Origin: AWTP1-13 sp050248715
GTDB taxonomy: Bacteria; Pseudomonadota; Alphaproteobacteria; Rhizobiales; Hyphomicrobiaceae
Assembly: GCA_050248715.1 (NCBI GenBank)
Contig: JBFWRV010000017.1
Location: forward strand, 1-64,000
Reading direction: 5' to 3'
Length of the DNA: 64,000 nucleotides
Shown here in pieces: positions 36,183 to 44,503 of this stretch; position 1 is the stretch's first letter; the number at the start of each line of letters is the position of its first letter. Both the position numbers and the translations under genes were made by a program. Below the pieces are notes generated by a model. The model was not told where the DNA came from, searched no databases, and worked only from the letters and a program-made list of their open reading frames with translations.

Positions 36183-37241
36183 TCAGCCACGTCCCTGCCT
36201 CAGCTTGCCGACAATGCCGGTCGGGAAGAAGTAGACGCTCAGCACGAACAGCACGCCGAGCCAGAGCAGCCAGCGGTCCGGGTGCAGCAGGCTCGGCAGC
36301 AGGGGTATCGCCTCGGTCGCCTTGGCCGCGACCCCCATCAGCTTCTGCAGGTAGTTCTGGGCAACGATGAACAGGGTGGCGCCGACCACCGCGCCGTACA
36401 TCGTGCCCATGCCGCCGATCACCACCATCAGCAGAATATCGAGCATGATGGCGAAGGACAGCGTCGTGTCCGGCCCCGTGTAGCGCAACCATAGGGCGTT
36501 GAGCGCGCCGGCGAGCACTGCCATTCCCGCCGCCAGGCAGTTGGCGATCGTGCGATAGTAGACGGTGCGGTAGCCCAGCGCCTCGGCGCGGAAGTCGTTC
36601 TCGCGGATCGCCTGCAGCACGCGTCCGAACGGCGAGTTGACGACCCGCAGCGCCATGAGGAAGAGCGCCAGCGCCGACAGGAACACGATGTAGTAGGTGA
36701 TGGTGCGTCCGGTGATCGGGCCGACGACGGCCAAGTCGACGAGCGTAAAGCCTGGACGCAGCATCTCCGGCACGCGGAACGAGCGGCCGTCCTCGCCGCC
36801 CGTGATGTCGGAAAGCTGCGCCGCCAGGATGGCGAAGGCGGAAGCGACCGCCAGCGTCACCATGGCGAAGAAGATGGCGCGCACCCTGAGCGAGAACAGA
36901 CCGATGAGCAGCGCCAGCACGATTCCGGCAACGAGCGCGATGGCAAGCCCCGCGAGCGCCGCGGTCCATGTGGCACCCCAGCCGTAGAGCGCAAGGCCGA
37001 CGCCGTAGCCGCCGATGCCATAGAACATGGTATGGGCAAAGGATACGATGCCGGTGTAACCGAGCAACAGGTCGTAGCTCGCCACCAGCACGATGAAGAC
37101 GCAGACCTTGACCGCCGTGTTGATCGCCTGCGCCCCCGAGAACAGGAACGGTGCCAAAGCCAGTGTGGCCAGGATTGCCACCAGCACCACGCTCAGCACC
37201 CGGCTTCTCGGCAGGTCGTCCGACAGGATCGCGCTGATCAT
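36183..37241 (-). CDS. livM: LivM-type ABC permease (Liv system 2)
   Basis: The 352-residue permease starts at the ATG 37241 (MISAILSDDLPRSRVLSVVL). It contains VASYDLLLGYTGIVSFAHTM, the coupling loop LQAIRENDFRAEALGYR, and VVIGGMGTMYGAVVGATLF. An open frame extends 52 codons upstream but that part runs through a repeat and is not protein-like. In this system the permeases come after the ATPases, an order different from systems 1 and 3. Confidence 0.92.
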   Translation of the reverse strand: MISAILSDDLPRSRVLSVVLVAILATLALAPFLFSGAQAINTAVKVCVFIVLVASYDLLLGYTGIVSFAHTMFYGIGGYGVGLALYGWGATWTAALAGLAIALVAGIVLALLIGLFSLRVRAIFFAMVTLAVASAFAILAAQLSDITGGEDGRSFRVPEMLRPGFTLVDLAVVGPITGRTITYYIVFLSALALFLMALRVVNSPFGRVLQAIRENDFRAEALGYRTVYYRTIANCLAAGMAVLAGALNALWLRYTGPDTTLSFAIMLDILLMVVIGGMGTMYGAVVGATLFIVAQNYLQKLMGVAAKATEAIPLLPSLLHPDRWLLWLGVLFVLSVYFFPTGIVGKLRQGRG

Positions 37242-37282
37242 CGCTGCCTCGCAGCATCGGCCGATGGCATCTGCGCGTGGTC

Positions 37283-37305
37283 CCCTCCCCCCTTGTGGGG
37301 GAGGG
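37283..37305. repeat. CCCTCCCCC / GGGGGAGGG hairpin in a repeat-rich gap
   Basis: A 9-base inverted repeat with a 5-base loop lies in the 213-base gap between livM and livH of system 2. A second, looser CTCCCCA...TGGGGAGG pair is found at about 37362-37409. This matches the short CCCTC(T/C)CCC-type repeats common between genes in Rhizobiales. Inside a transporter run it could protect or end part of the message. Confidence 0.6.
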
Positions 37306-37454
37306 ACAGGGAAGATGGGATTCCAGTACATCCGAGGTCGGGATTCCCCACACCCCCAACTCCTCCCCACGTCGTGTCGAAGACGCGCCTTCGGCACGAT
37401 GGGGAGGGGAATCCGCGCTTGAGCAATTGGCTTGTTGTCAAACCCATTTCCCTC

Positions 37455-38489
37455 TCACCGCTTAGCCACGGGATAGAGGCCCTGCGGGCGCCACATGAGG
37501 ACCACCACCATCAGCAGGATGTTGGAGGCGAGCGCCACCTTGGGTGCGAGGTAGCCGGTGTAGTTGGCCATCTGCGCCACCAGGATGGAGCCCAGGAAGC
37601 AGCCGCCCACCGAGCCCAGGCCGCCGATGATGATGACGATGAAGACGAGAACGATCACCTCGCCGCCGATACCGGCTGTCAGCGTCTCGCGATAGAGGGC
37701 CCACATCGTTCCCCCGAGCCCCGCCAGCGCCGATCCGGCCACGAACACGGCCACGAACAGGCGGCGGATGCGATAGCCCAGCGCTTCGACCATCTCGCCG
37801 TTCTCGACGCCGGCGCGGATGAGCAGTCCGAGCTTCGTGCGATTGAGCACCAGCAGCATGGAGAGGAAGACGAGGAGCCCGGTCGCCAGCGCCAGCAGGC
37901 GGAACTTCTCGATGGCCACGTCGCCGATGACGATGGCCCCGCGCAAGGCCGTCGGCAGCGACATCGGCTTCTGGTCGCCGCCCCAGAACACGTGGATCAG
38001 CTGCTCGGCAACGATCAGGCCGCCCGTGGTGATCAGGATCTGCTTCAGGTGCTGGCCATACACCGGCATGATGATCACGCGCTCGAAAGCCCAGCCGAGC
38101 GCGCCCGTTCCCGCCATCGCCACCAGCGCCGCGAGGCCGAGAGCCGCCAGGTTGAGCGTGAGGCTGTCGGCCTGCATCCAACCGGCCAGCGGCACCAGCG
38201 TGGTCATGGCGAGATAGGCGCCGACGGCGATGAAGGCGCCGTGGCCGAAGTTGAGCACGTCCATCAGCCCGAACACGAGGGTGAGCCCGCTGGCGATGAC
38301 GAAGATCATCATGCCCATGGCGAGAGCGGCGATGGTGAGCGTGACCCACGTCGTCGTGCTGCCGATCAGCGGCAGTGCGATGAGTGCCAGCACCGGCACG
38401 AGTAGCACCGGCAGATAGTCCGCCCTGACCCGCGGTATCGCCTCGGGCTGACCTGCGGAGGTCGCTGCACGCGCGCCTGCTTCAACCAT
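37455..38489 (-). CDS. livH: LivH-type ABC permease (Liv system 2)
   Basis: The 344-residue permease is longer at the N-terminus than usual: about 45 residues precede the region equivalent to the LivH start (MGMMIFVIASGLTLVFGLMD). The LivH block VLNFGHGAFIAVGAYLAM and the ending MWRPQGLYPVAKR are clear. The ATG at 38489 has GAGGGGG upstream. It pairs with the downstream LivM-type gene. Confidence 0.92.
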   Translation of the reverse strand: MVEAGARAATSAGQPEAIPRVRADYLPVLLVPVLALIALPLIGSTTTWVTLTIAALAMGMMIFVIASGLTLVFGLMDVLNFGHGAFIAVGAYLAMTTLVPLAGWMQADSLTLNLAALGLAALVAMAGTGALGWAFERVIIMPVYGQHLKQILITTGGLIVAEQLIHVFWGGDQKPMSLPTALRGAIVIGDVAIEKFRLLALATGLLVFLSMLLVLNRTKLGLLIRAGVENGEMVEALGYRIRRLFVAVFVAGSALAGLGGTMWALYRETLTAGIGGEVIVLVFIVIIIGGLGSVGGCFLGSILVAQMANYTGYLAPKVALASNILLMVVVLMWRPQGLYPVAKR

Positions 38490-38596
38490 TGGCCCCCTCA
38501 ATTGCCGAACACTCGCCGAGCCGGTTCTCATCTTCCCGATGCTGCGGGCTGTCATTGTGGGGCTTTTCCCGAGGATCGGAGCGGGCGGATGGCTGG

Positions 38597-38619
38597 ATGG
38601 TCGGAACAAGTCCGACCAT
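38597..38619. repeat. ATGGTCGGA / TCCGACCAT hairpin between transporter genes
   Basis: A perfect 9-base inverted repeat with a 5-base loop (ACAAG) lies in the 198-base gap between livF and livH of system 2. The unit ATGGTCGGA-ACAAG-TCCGACCAT looks like a small dispersed alphaproteobacterial repeat. No T-run follows, so a simple terminator is doubtful. Confidence 0.6.
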
Positions 38620-38687
38620 GACAACACCGGCTATCCCGCTTGCGCCTCGGGCCATGACCTGGGTGTGCGCGCCGGGAAGGATGCACA

Positions 38688-39413
38688 TCACGCATGCGCC
38701 TCCAGGGACAGGCCGAGCAGGCGCGTCTGCGTCGCGGTATCGCGTGCAAGGGCCGCCATGCCGTCGCTGTGCACGATGCGGCCATCGTCCATTACCACCG
38801 CGAAGTCGCCCAGCGCCTCGGCGAAACGGAAGTTCTGCTCCACCAGCAGGATTGTGGTCTCGTCGCGCTTCAATTCCTGGAAGGCGCGGATCATGTTGTC
38901 GATGATGGCCGGGGCGATGCCCTTGGTCGGCTCGTCGACGAGGATCAGCCGGCGCGGCTCGATGATGGCGCGCGCGATGGACAGCATCTGCTTCTGGCCG
39001 CCGGAGAGCACGCCGGCGGGATGCGTCCAGAAGCGCTTCAATGCGGGGAAGAAACCGAACAGCCAGTCGAGACGGGTGGGGTCCGGCGGCCCTGATTGCG
39101 CGGCGAGGATCATGTTCTCGCGCACCGTGAGGTCAGCGAACACGCCCATGGTTTCGGGCACATAGGCGATGCCGGCGCGCGAGATGTCGGGGGTGGCCCA
39201 GCCGCCGATCTCGCGGCCGTCGAAGCTGATCCGGCCCGCGCTCGGCTTCCAAAGCCCCATGATGGTCCTGAGCGTCGTGGTCTTCCCGGCGCCGTTGCGG
39301 CCGAGCAGCACGGTCAGAGTGCCGCGTGGCACGGCAAAGTCCACTCCCTGCAGGATGTGGTACTGACCGATGTGGGTGTGCACGCCTTCGAGCGTCAGCA
39401 GCGCCTCAGCCAT
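38688..39413 (-). CDS. livF: LivF-type ABC ATPase (Liv system 2)
   Basis: The 241-residue ATPase has Walker A GRNGAGKTTT, signature LSGGQKQML and Walker B LILVDEPTKG. The ATG at 39413 overlaps the end of livG by eight bases, indicating coupled translation. Its length is typical for LivF. Confidence 0.93.
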   Translation of the reverse strand: MAEALLTLEGVHTHIGQYHILQGVDFAVPRGTLTVLLGRNGAGKTTTLRTIMGLWKPSAGRISFDGREIGGWATPDISRAGIAYVPETMGVFADLTVRENMILAAQSGPPDPTRLDWLFGFFPALKRFWTHPAGVLSGGQKQMLSIARAIIEPRRLILVDEPTKGIAPAIIDNMIRAFQELKRDETTILLVEQNFRFAEALGDFAVVMDDGRIVHSDGMAALARDTATQTRLLGLSLEAHA

Positions 39414-40197
39414 GGCCCGCCCCCGAGGTTGCACGCGTCGGGCCGGCGGCGACGCCAAGGTAGGCCTCCTGCACCACCGCGGAGCCGATCACTTCGGCCG
39501 GCACGCCGTCGGCGACCAGCTGCCCGTTGTGTAGCACGACGATGCGGTCGGCCAGACTCTTGACGACGTCCATCTTGTGCTCGACAAGCAGGATGGTCTT
39601 GCTGCCCTCCTCTTTCAGCGCCTTGATGAGATCGAGGATCACCGGCACGTCATCGACCGACATGCCGGCCGTCGGCTCGTCGAACATGAAGACGTGCGGC
39701 TCCAGCGCCATCATGATCGCCACTTCGAGCTTGCGCTTGTCGCCGTGCGGCAGCGCGACGGCGGGCATATCGCGCTTGTCGGTGAGGTTGGCCGCGGCGA
39801 TGAAGCGGTCGGCCTCGTCGACCCAGTCGCGCCGGCTCGACCAGCGCGACAGCAGGTTCGCGCCGCCGCCGGCGCGTGACTGCACGGCAAGGCGCACGTT
39901 CTCATGCACGGTGAGATTGGGAAACAGGTTGGTGAGCTGAAAGGCGCGGCCGATGCCGAGCCGCGCCCGCTGCGCCGGCCCGAGCCTGGTCACCTCGGCA
40001 CCGTCGAGCAGCACATGGCCGGAGGTGGCCGGAAGCTGGCCCGAGATCAGGTTGAAGTAGGTGGTCTTCCCGGCGCCGTTGGGGCCGACAATGGCCGTGA
40101 GCGTGCCGGCATGGAACGACGCGCTCACGTTGTCGACGGCGACATGACCGCCGAAACGGATGGTCAGACCCCGCGTTTCAAGGACGGGCTTGTCCAT
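39406..40197 (-). CDS. livG: LivG-type ABC ATPase (Liv system 2)
   Basis: The 263-residue ATPase begins MDKPVLETRGLTIRFGGHVA at the ATG 40197 with GAGGGTGG upstream. Walker A is GPNGAGKTT, the relaxed signature LPHGDKRKLEVA, and Walker B VFMFDEPTAG. It follows the binding-protein gene after a 109-base gap that holds a palindromic repeat. Confidence 0.92.
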   Translation of the reverse strand: MDKPVLETRGLTIRFGGHVAVDNVSASFHAGTLTAIVGPNGAGKTTYFNLISGQLPATSGHVLLDGAEVTRLGPAQRARLGIGRAFQLTNLFPNLTVHENVRLAVQSRAGGGANLLSRWSSRRDWVDEADRFIAAANLTDKRDMPAVALPHGDKRKLEVAIMMALEPHVFMFDEPTAGMSVDDVPVILDLIKALKEEGSKTILLVEHKMDVVKSLADRIVVLHNGQLVADGVPAEVIGSAVVQEAYLGVAAGPTRATSGAGHG

Positions 40198-40224
40198 GCC
40201 ACCCTCGTTGCCGACATGCAATTC

Positions 40225-40310
40225 GTAGGTTGGGTCGAGCGCCAGCGATGACCCAACGCAAACACCAGCTCGAACAGCGTTGGGTCTGCGCTCCGCTTGA
40301 CCCAACCTAC
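40225..40310. repeat. GTAGGTTGGGTC palindromic element that supplies a stop codon
   Basis: The 86-base element has perfect 12-base inverted ends, GTAGGTTGGGTC and GACCCAACCTAC. Its right 30 bases nearly match 44474-44503. The TAG stop of the binding-protein gene (40307-40309 on the minus strand) lies inside its right end, so the repeat forms the end of that gene. Confidence 0.8.
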
Positions 40311-41545
40311 TTGGAGCGGATCGGGAGGGGCATGTCCTTGGCCGGAATGGTGGCTACGAGTTCCAGCACGTCGTTGTCCTTGGCGTCCTTCTTGATGCGC
40401 CAGTGGTACATGTCCTGCAACGCCTGGTGGTCCTCCTTGCGGAAGGTCATCGGGCCCTTGGGCGTGTCGAAGGTGAGCCCTTCCATGGCCGCAATGAGCT
40501 TCTCCGTGTCGGTGGAGCCGGCCTTCTGCAGGGAGGCGACCACGGCAGCCGCAGCCGCGAACCCGCCGGCCACGAAGAAGTCCGGCGGTGCGTTGAAGCG
40601 CTTCTGGTACTCGGCCTTGAGCCAGTCGTTCATCGGGTTCTTGGGGAAGTCGTAATAGTAGTAGATGCCGCCTTCGGTGCCCGCGAACTGCTTCCACGCG
40701 TTCATGGCGGGGAGAATGTTGCCGCCGGGCGCCAGCTCGATCCCGAAGCGCTCGGGCTTCATGTCGACGAACTTGGCCATCGGGTGGGGGCCGGCCCAGA
40801 TGAAGCCGATCACCTTCTTGCCGGGCTTGTCCTTGAGTGCGTTGAATAGACGCTCGGCGAACGGAGCGAAGTCGGCGGTATTGCCCGCCGCGTACTCCTC
40901 GGCGATGATCTTGACGTTGGGCCTCAGCTCCGAGAGCGCCTGCTTGAAGGCGGTGACGCCGTCGCGCCCGAAGGCCGTGTCGAGCCCGAGCATGCCGACG
41001 GAAACCTCGCCGCTCTTGGGAAACGCCGCCGCGCCCGCCAGTGCATCCTGATAGGAGCTGCGCCCGGTGCGGAAGATGTAGCGGTTGCGCTTGTCGCCGG
41101 TGATGGAGTCGGCGACGGCCGGCTCGACGATCAGCACCTTCTTGTGCTCCTCCGCCACCGGCAGCATGGCGAGCGCGACGGGCGAGCCGGTGGTGCCGAC
41201 GGCGATGTCGGCCTTGTCATCGCTGTAGCATTCCTCCAGCAGAGACTTGCCGCGGTCGGGCTTGAGCTGATCGTCCTTGACGAGCACCACCAGCTTATCC
41301 GCGCCCACCATCATCGTGTTCTTGGTCAGGTATTCGAGGCCCAGCATGAAACCGTTCTCGGTCTGCTTGGCATAGGCCTCGAGCGGTCCGGTCTTGCCGG
41401 CGATGAGGCACACCTTGATGTCCTTGGCGGCAGCAGCCGAAGCGGCAGCCACGGCAGCACCAAGGGCGATTGCCAGGCCTGCACCCGCGCGGCCGACACT
41501 GGCGCCCAGGGTGCGCCTCGCGCTGCCATGCCCGAGACCACGCAT
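40307..41545 (-). CDS. Branched-chain-amino-acid-type ABC binding protein (Liv system 2)
   Basis: The 412-residue precursor starts at the ATG 41545 after GGGAGG. An arginine-rich signal peptide (MRGLGHGSARRTLGASVGRA, then an alanine-rich core) precedes a Peripla_BP_6 domain beginning DIKVCLIAGKTGPLEAYAKQ. The associated Gfo/Idh, isomerase and DUF993 genes suggest a sugar- or cyclitol-like ligand, atypical for Liv systems. The stop codon TAG is provided by a dispersed repeat. Confidence 0.9.
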   Translation of the reverse strand: MRGLGHGSARRTLGASVGRAGAGLAIALGAAVAAASAAAAKDIKVCLIAGKTGPLEAYAKQTENGFMLGLEYLTKNTMMVGADKLVVLVKDDQLKPDRGKSLLEECYSDDKADIAVGTTGSPVALAMLPVAEEHKKVLIVEPAVADSITGDKRNRYIFRTGRSSYQDALAGAAAFPKSGEVSVGMLGLDTAFGRDGVTAFKQALSELRPNVKIIAEEYAAGNTADFAPFAERLFNALKDKPGKKVIGFIWAGPHPMAKFVDMKPERFGIELAPGGNILPAMNAWKQFAGTEGGIYYYYDFPKNPMNDWLKAEYQKRFNAPPDFFVAGGFAAAAAVVASLQKAGSTDTEKLIAAMEGLTFDTPKGPMTFRKEDHQALQDMYHWRIKKDAKDNDVLELVATIPAKDMPLPIRSK

Positions 41546-41574
41546 GCGATCCTCCCGATTTGCTGGAACTAAAC

Positions 41575-41590
41575 ATGACGATTGAGTCAT
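41575..41590. promoter_or_regulatory. Inverted repeat, candidate TetR operator
   Basis: ATGAC-GATTGA-GTCAT is a perfect 5-6-5 inverted repeat in the 141-base gap between the divergent binding-protein gene (start 41545) and the TetR gene (start 41687). A third related half-site (TGTCA) follows within six bases. TetR regulators usually bind such sites next to their own gene. Confidence 0.4.
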
Positions 41591-41686
41591 ATGTCAGGTT
41601 AGGCTATCGTTCGCCCCGCCGGCCGTCAAGGGCCGACGCCGTGCCCAAGATCTCGGGCTGGTGCAATCGCATGTCACGGCCTTGTC

Positions 41687-42301
41687 ATGTCCAACGCGCC
41701 CCTGGAACCGCTGCCCGCACCCAAGACCAAGCGCGGCGAGCGCACGCGGCAGAAGATCCTCGACGCCGCCGAGCGCGAGATCGGTCGCAAGGGCTTCAGC
41801 GAGGCATCGATCAGCACGATCACGGCCGAGGCGGCCGTCGGTCAGGGCACGTTCTATCTCTATTTCCGCACCAAGGAGGACGTGCTGCGTGAGCTGGTGC
41901 TGCGCATGGGCCGGCGCCTGCGCCGCCACCTGACGCTCGCAGTCGCCGACGCACCGAGCCGGCTCGAGGCCGAGCGCCTCGGCCTGCGCGCGTTCCTCGA
42001 GTTCGTGCGCGCCAATCCCGACCTCTACCGCGTCGTGGCCGAGTCGCAATTCGTCGACCAGGCCGTGTTCCGCCGCTACTACCAGGAGTTCGCGGCCGGT
42101 TATCGCCGCGGGCTGCTGGCGGCCGAAGCCAGAGGCGAAATCCGCAAGGGCGATGCCGAGGTCCGCGCCTGGGCACTGATGGGCATCTCCGACATGGTCG
42201 GTCGCCGATTCGCCCTCTGGGAGCCCAAAGCCTCGCTCAAGCGTGCCGCCGATGCGGCCTATGCGCTGATCGCAGAGGGCCTTCTGCCGCGCGGGAAGTG
42301 A
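41687..42301 (+). CDS. TetR/AcrR family transcriptional regulator
   Basis: The 204-residue protein has a classic TetR N-terminal domain: TRQKILDAAEREIGRKGFS and the recognition helix region ITAEAAVGQGTFYLYFRTKE. The C-terminal ligand domain is less conserved, with FRRYYQEFAAGYRRGLLAA. It is followed by an acyl-CoA ligase gene and is divergent from the second Liv system, so an acyl-CoA or the imported compound may be its ligand. Confidence 0.92.
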   Translation: MSNAPLEPLPAPKTKRGERTRQKILDAAEREIGRKGFSEASISTITAEAAVGQGTFYLYFRTKEDVLRELVLRMGRRLRRHLTLAVADAPSRLEAERLGLRAFLEFVRANPDLYRVVAESQFVDQAVFRRYYQEFAAGYRRGLLAAEARGEIRKGDAEVRAWALMGISDMVGRRFALWEPKASLKRAADAAYALIAEGLLPRGK

Positions 42302-42414
42302 GCGCCCGGCTCGTCTTGTTCGGGCCCTTGCCTCGGCACCAGACGCCCATTGGGCGCACCGGCACAGTCGAGATAAGGTGGAGCTGTCAACCGCACGGGA
42401 CGGTCGCCGCCGAC

Positions 42415-43923
42415 ATGAAGACCATCTTCGACTTTGCCGACAAGCGCGCCGCACTGTCGCCCGGCCGCGTCGCCTTCATCGAGCACGGGGATCGTCGCGA
42501 GCTGACGTTTGCCACTTTCAACACGCGCGCGGAGCGCTGCGCCATGGCCCTGGAGCGCCTCGGGCTGTCGGCCGGCGAGCGGGTCGCGATCCTTTGCCAC
42601 AACACCACGACGTTCTTCGAGATCCTGTTCGGTTGCGGCAAGGCCCGGCTGATCCTGGTGCCGCTCAACTGGCGCCAGACGCCGGCCGAGCTCATACCGA
42701 TTCTCGCCGACTGCGGCGCCCGCATTCTCATTCATGACGACGCCACGGCCGAGCTGGCAACTGCACTGGCAGGAACGAGCGATGTGCGGTTGATCTCCTT
42801 CCCCGAATACGAAGCGCTCATTACCGAGGCAACGTGCTCCGATGCTGCGGGGCTTCGCCGCGACACCGCGTGGCCCACCGATCGCGTCTGGTATCTTCTC
42901 TACACCTCCGGCACCACCGGGCGGCCCAAGGCCGTGATCCAGACGGTGGGCATGGCGCTCGCCAACGCCGTCAACGTGCAGCAGGCGACGGGGCTCACCG
43001 GCGACGACCGCATGGCGAACTTCCTGCCGCTCTTTCATACCGCCGGCATCAATCTGCACACGCTGCCGCTGTTCATCGCCGGTGGCGCCAGCACCGTGCT
43101 TCCCAAGTTCGAGGTGGACCCGCTGCTCGATCTCATTGCCGAAGGTTGCGTGACGATCCTGTTCGGCGTGCCTGCGATCTATCAGGCGGTCAGCCTGTCG
43201 CCGCGTTTCGCAACAACCGATTTTTCGCCGGTTCGCCACTGGGGCTGCGGCGGCGCACCTCTGCCGGAGAGCCTGATCCGCGCCTTTCTCGCCAAGGGCG
43301 TGCGCGTCTGCAACGGCATGGGCATGACGGAGACCGGCCCGACCGTGTTCCTCATGGATCCGGAGAAGGCCGTGGAGAAGATCGGCTCCGTCGGCAAGCC
43401 GCAGCTGCTCTCGGAGGTGCGCCTGATCGATGCCGAAGGCGGCGACGTCGGCGAAGGTGCGCAGGGCGAACTGCTCTTCCGCGGCCCCAACATCACGCCA
43501 GGCTACTTCAACAACCCGCAGGCCACTGCGGCCGCGTTCACGCACGACGGCTGGCTCAAATCCGGCGACGTGGCTCGCCGCGATGCAGAGGGCTACTACT
43601 ACATCGTCGACCGCATCAAGGACATGTACATCTCCGGCGGCGAGAATGTGTATCCGGCGGAGGTGGAGGCCGTGCTGACCGATCATGCCGCCGTGCTGGA
43701 GGCGGCCGTCATCGGTGTGGCGGACGAGCGCTGGGGCGAGGTGGGCCATGCCGTCATCCGCCTCCGGCCGGGGCAAACCTGCGATGGGGAGACCGTCAGG
43801 GCTTTCGCGCGTTCGCGGCTCGCGGCCTACAAGGTGCCCAAGCACGTCACGATCGTCGACGACTATCCGCGAACCGCCGCCGGCAAGGTGCAGAAGCACC
43901 TCCTGCGCCGCTTGCTGTCGTAG
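42415..43923 (+). CDS. Acyl-CoA ligase (AMP-forming)
   Basis: The 502-residue ANL-superfamily enzyme has the P-loop-like A3 motif YLLYTSGTTGRPKAV, A5 NGMGMTETGPT, A7 WLKSGDVARRDAEGYYYIVD, and the A10 lysine in PRTAAGKVQKHLLRR. It adenylates a carboxylic acid and passes it to CoA. Pocket residues do not reveal chain length; FadD- or benzoate-type substrates are both possible. The ATG at 42415 gives the normal family length. It probably follows TetR in one transcript and feeds CoA esters to the neighbouring catabolic genes. Confidence 0.92.
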   Translation: MKTIFDFADKRAALSPGRVAFIEHGDRRELTFATFNTRAERCAMALERLGLSAGERVAILCHNTTTFFEILFGCGKARLILVPLNWRQTPAELIPILADCGARILIHDDATAELATALAGTSDVRLISFPEYEALITEATCSDAAGLRRDTAWPTDRVWYLLYTSGTTGRPKAVIQTVGMALANAVNVQQATGLTGDDRMANFLPLFHTAGINLHTLPLFIAGGASTVLPKFEVDPLLDLIAEGCVTILFGVPAIYQAVSLSPRFATTDFSPVRHWGCGGAPLPESLIRAFLAKGVRVCNGMGMTETGPTVFLMDPEKAVEKIGSVGKPQLLSEVRLIDAEGGDVGEGAQGELLFRGPNITPGYFNNPQATAAAFTHDGWLKSGDVARRDAEGYYYIVDRIKDMYISGGENVYPAEVEAVLTDHAAVLEAAVIGVADERWGEVGHAVIRLRPGQTCDGETVRAFARSRLAAYKVPKHVTIVDDYPRTAAGKVQKHLLRRLLS

Positions 43924-43925
43924 CT

Positions 43926-44028
43926 GTCATCCCGGAATTCGCCGCTATGGGATATCCGGACCCAGGGCTGCGCAGGGGCCTGTGGCTCTGGATGCCGGAT
44001 ATTTCGCTTCGCGAAATTCCGGAATGAC
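43926..44028. repeat. GTCATCCCGG-type palindromic element
   Basis: The 103-base element begins GTCATCCCGGAATTCGCC three bases after the acyl-CoA ligase stop and ends AAATTCCGGAATGAC. The hairpin ATTTCGC-TTC-GCGAAAT is inside the right arm, the mirror of the left arm of the copies at 34747 and 55491. It lies between convergent genes and may serve as their common 3' end. Confidence 0.75.
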
Positions 44029-44049
44029 AATGAAGCGGCGACGATCGAC

Positions 44050-44397
44050 TCACCCGTGCCGCTCGCGGCTGTCCGCGGGCGCCTCCTCGCGCCGGTCGCT
44101 CATGCCGTAGTCGCGCATCACGGCCGCGACGCGAAGCCGATAGTCGCGGAACACGCCGGCGCGGCCTGCGGCCTGCGTGGCACGGTGGCCCATGTGGTTG
44201 CGCCAGCGCGCGACCGCCGCCTCGTCGCGCCAGAACGAGAGCGACAGCATCTTGGCCGGATCGGTGATGCTCTGGAACCGCTCGACCGAAATGAAGCCGT
44301 CGATCTTCTCGAGCTCCGGCCGCAGCCGGGCCGCGTGATCGAGATAGCTTTCCTTGCGGCCGTCGGCCGGCCAGACCTCGAATATCACGGCGATCAT
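44050..44397 (-). CDS. Antibiotic-biosynthesis-monooxygenase (ABM)-domain protein
   Basis: The 115-residue protein has an ABM-type ferredoxin-like fold: MIAVIFEVWPADGRKESYLD, then IDGFISVERFQSITDPAKML and LSFWRDEAAVARWRNHMGHR. Small ABM proteins include heme- and quinol-acting monooxygenases and many stress proteins of unknown role. The ATG at 44397 is used because the open frame upstream runs into a repeat. It follows the NIPSNAP gene, another dimeric alpha/beta barrel protein. Confidence 0.82.
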   Translation of the reverse strand: MIAVIFEVWPADGRKESYLDHAARLRPELEKIDGFISVERFQSITDPAKMLSLSFWRDEAAVARWRNHMGHRATQAAGRAGVFRDYRLRVAAVMRDYGMSDRREEAPADSRERHG

Positions 44398-44408
44398 GGG
44401 ATGCTCCA

Positions 44409-44503
44409 CAGGTTGCGTTGGCACCGGCGAACGCCGGGGGAAGACCCAACAACTCACGAGTTTCATCGCGTGTTGGGTCTGCGCTTCGCTTGACCCAACC
44501 TAC
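44409..44503. repeat. GTAGGTTGGGTC element, second copy, supplies a stop codon
   Basis: The right end reads TGTTGGGTCTGCGCTTCGCTT then GACCCAACCTAC, nearly identical to 40281-40310. The left end (AGGTTGCGTTGG) is degenerate, so the left border is uncertain. The TAG stop of the NIPSNAP gene (44500-44502, minus strand) lies in its right end, just as for the copy at 40225. Confidence 0.7.
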
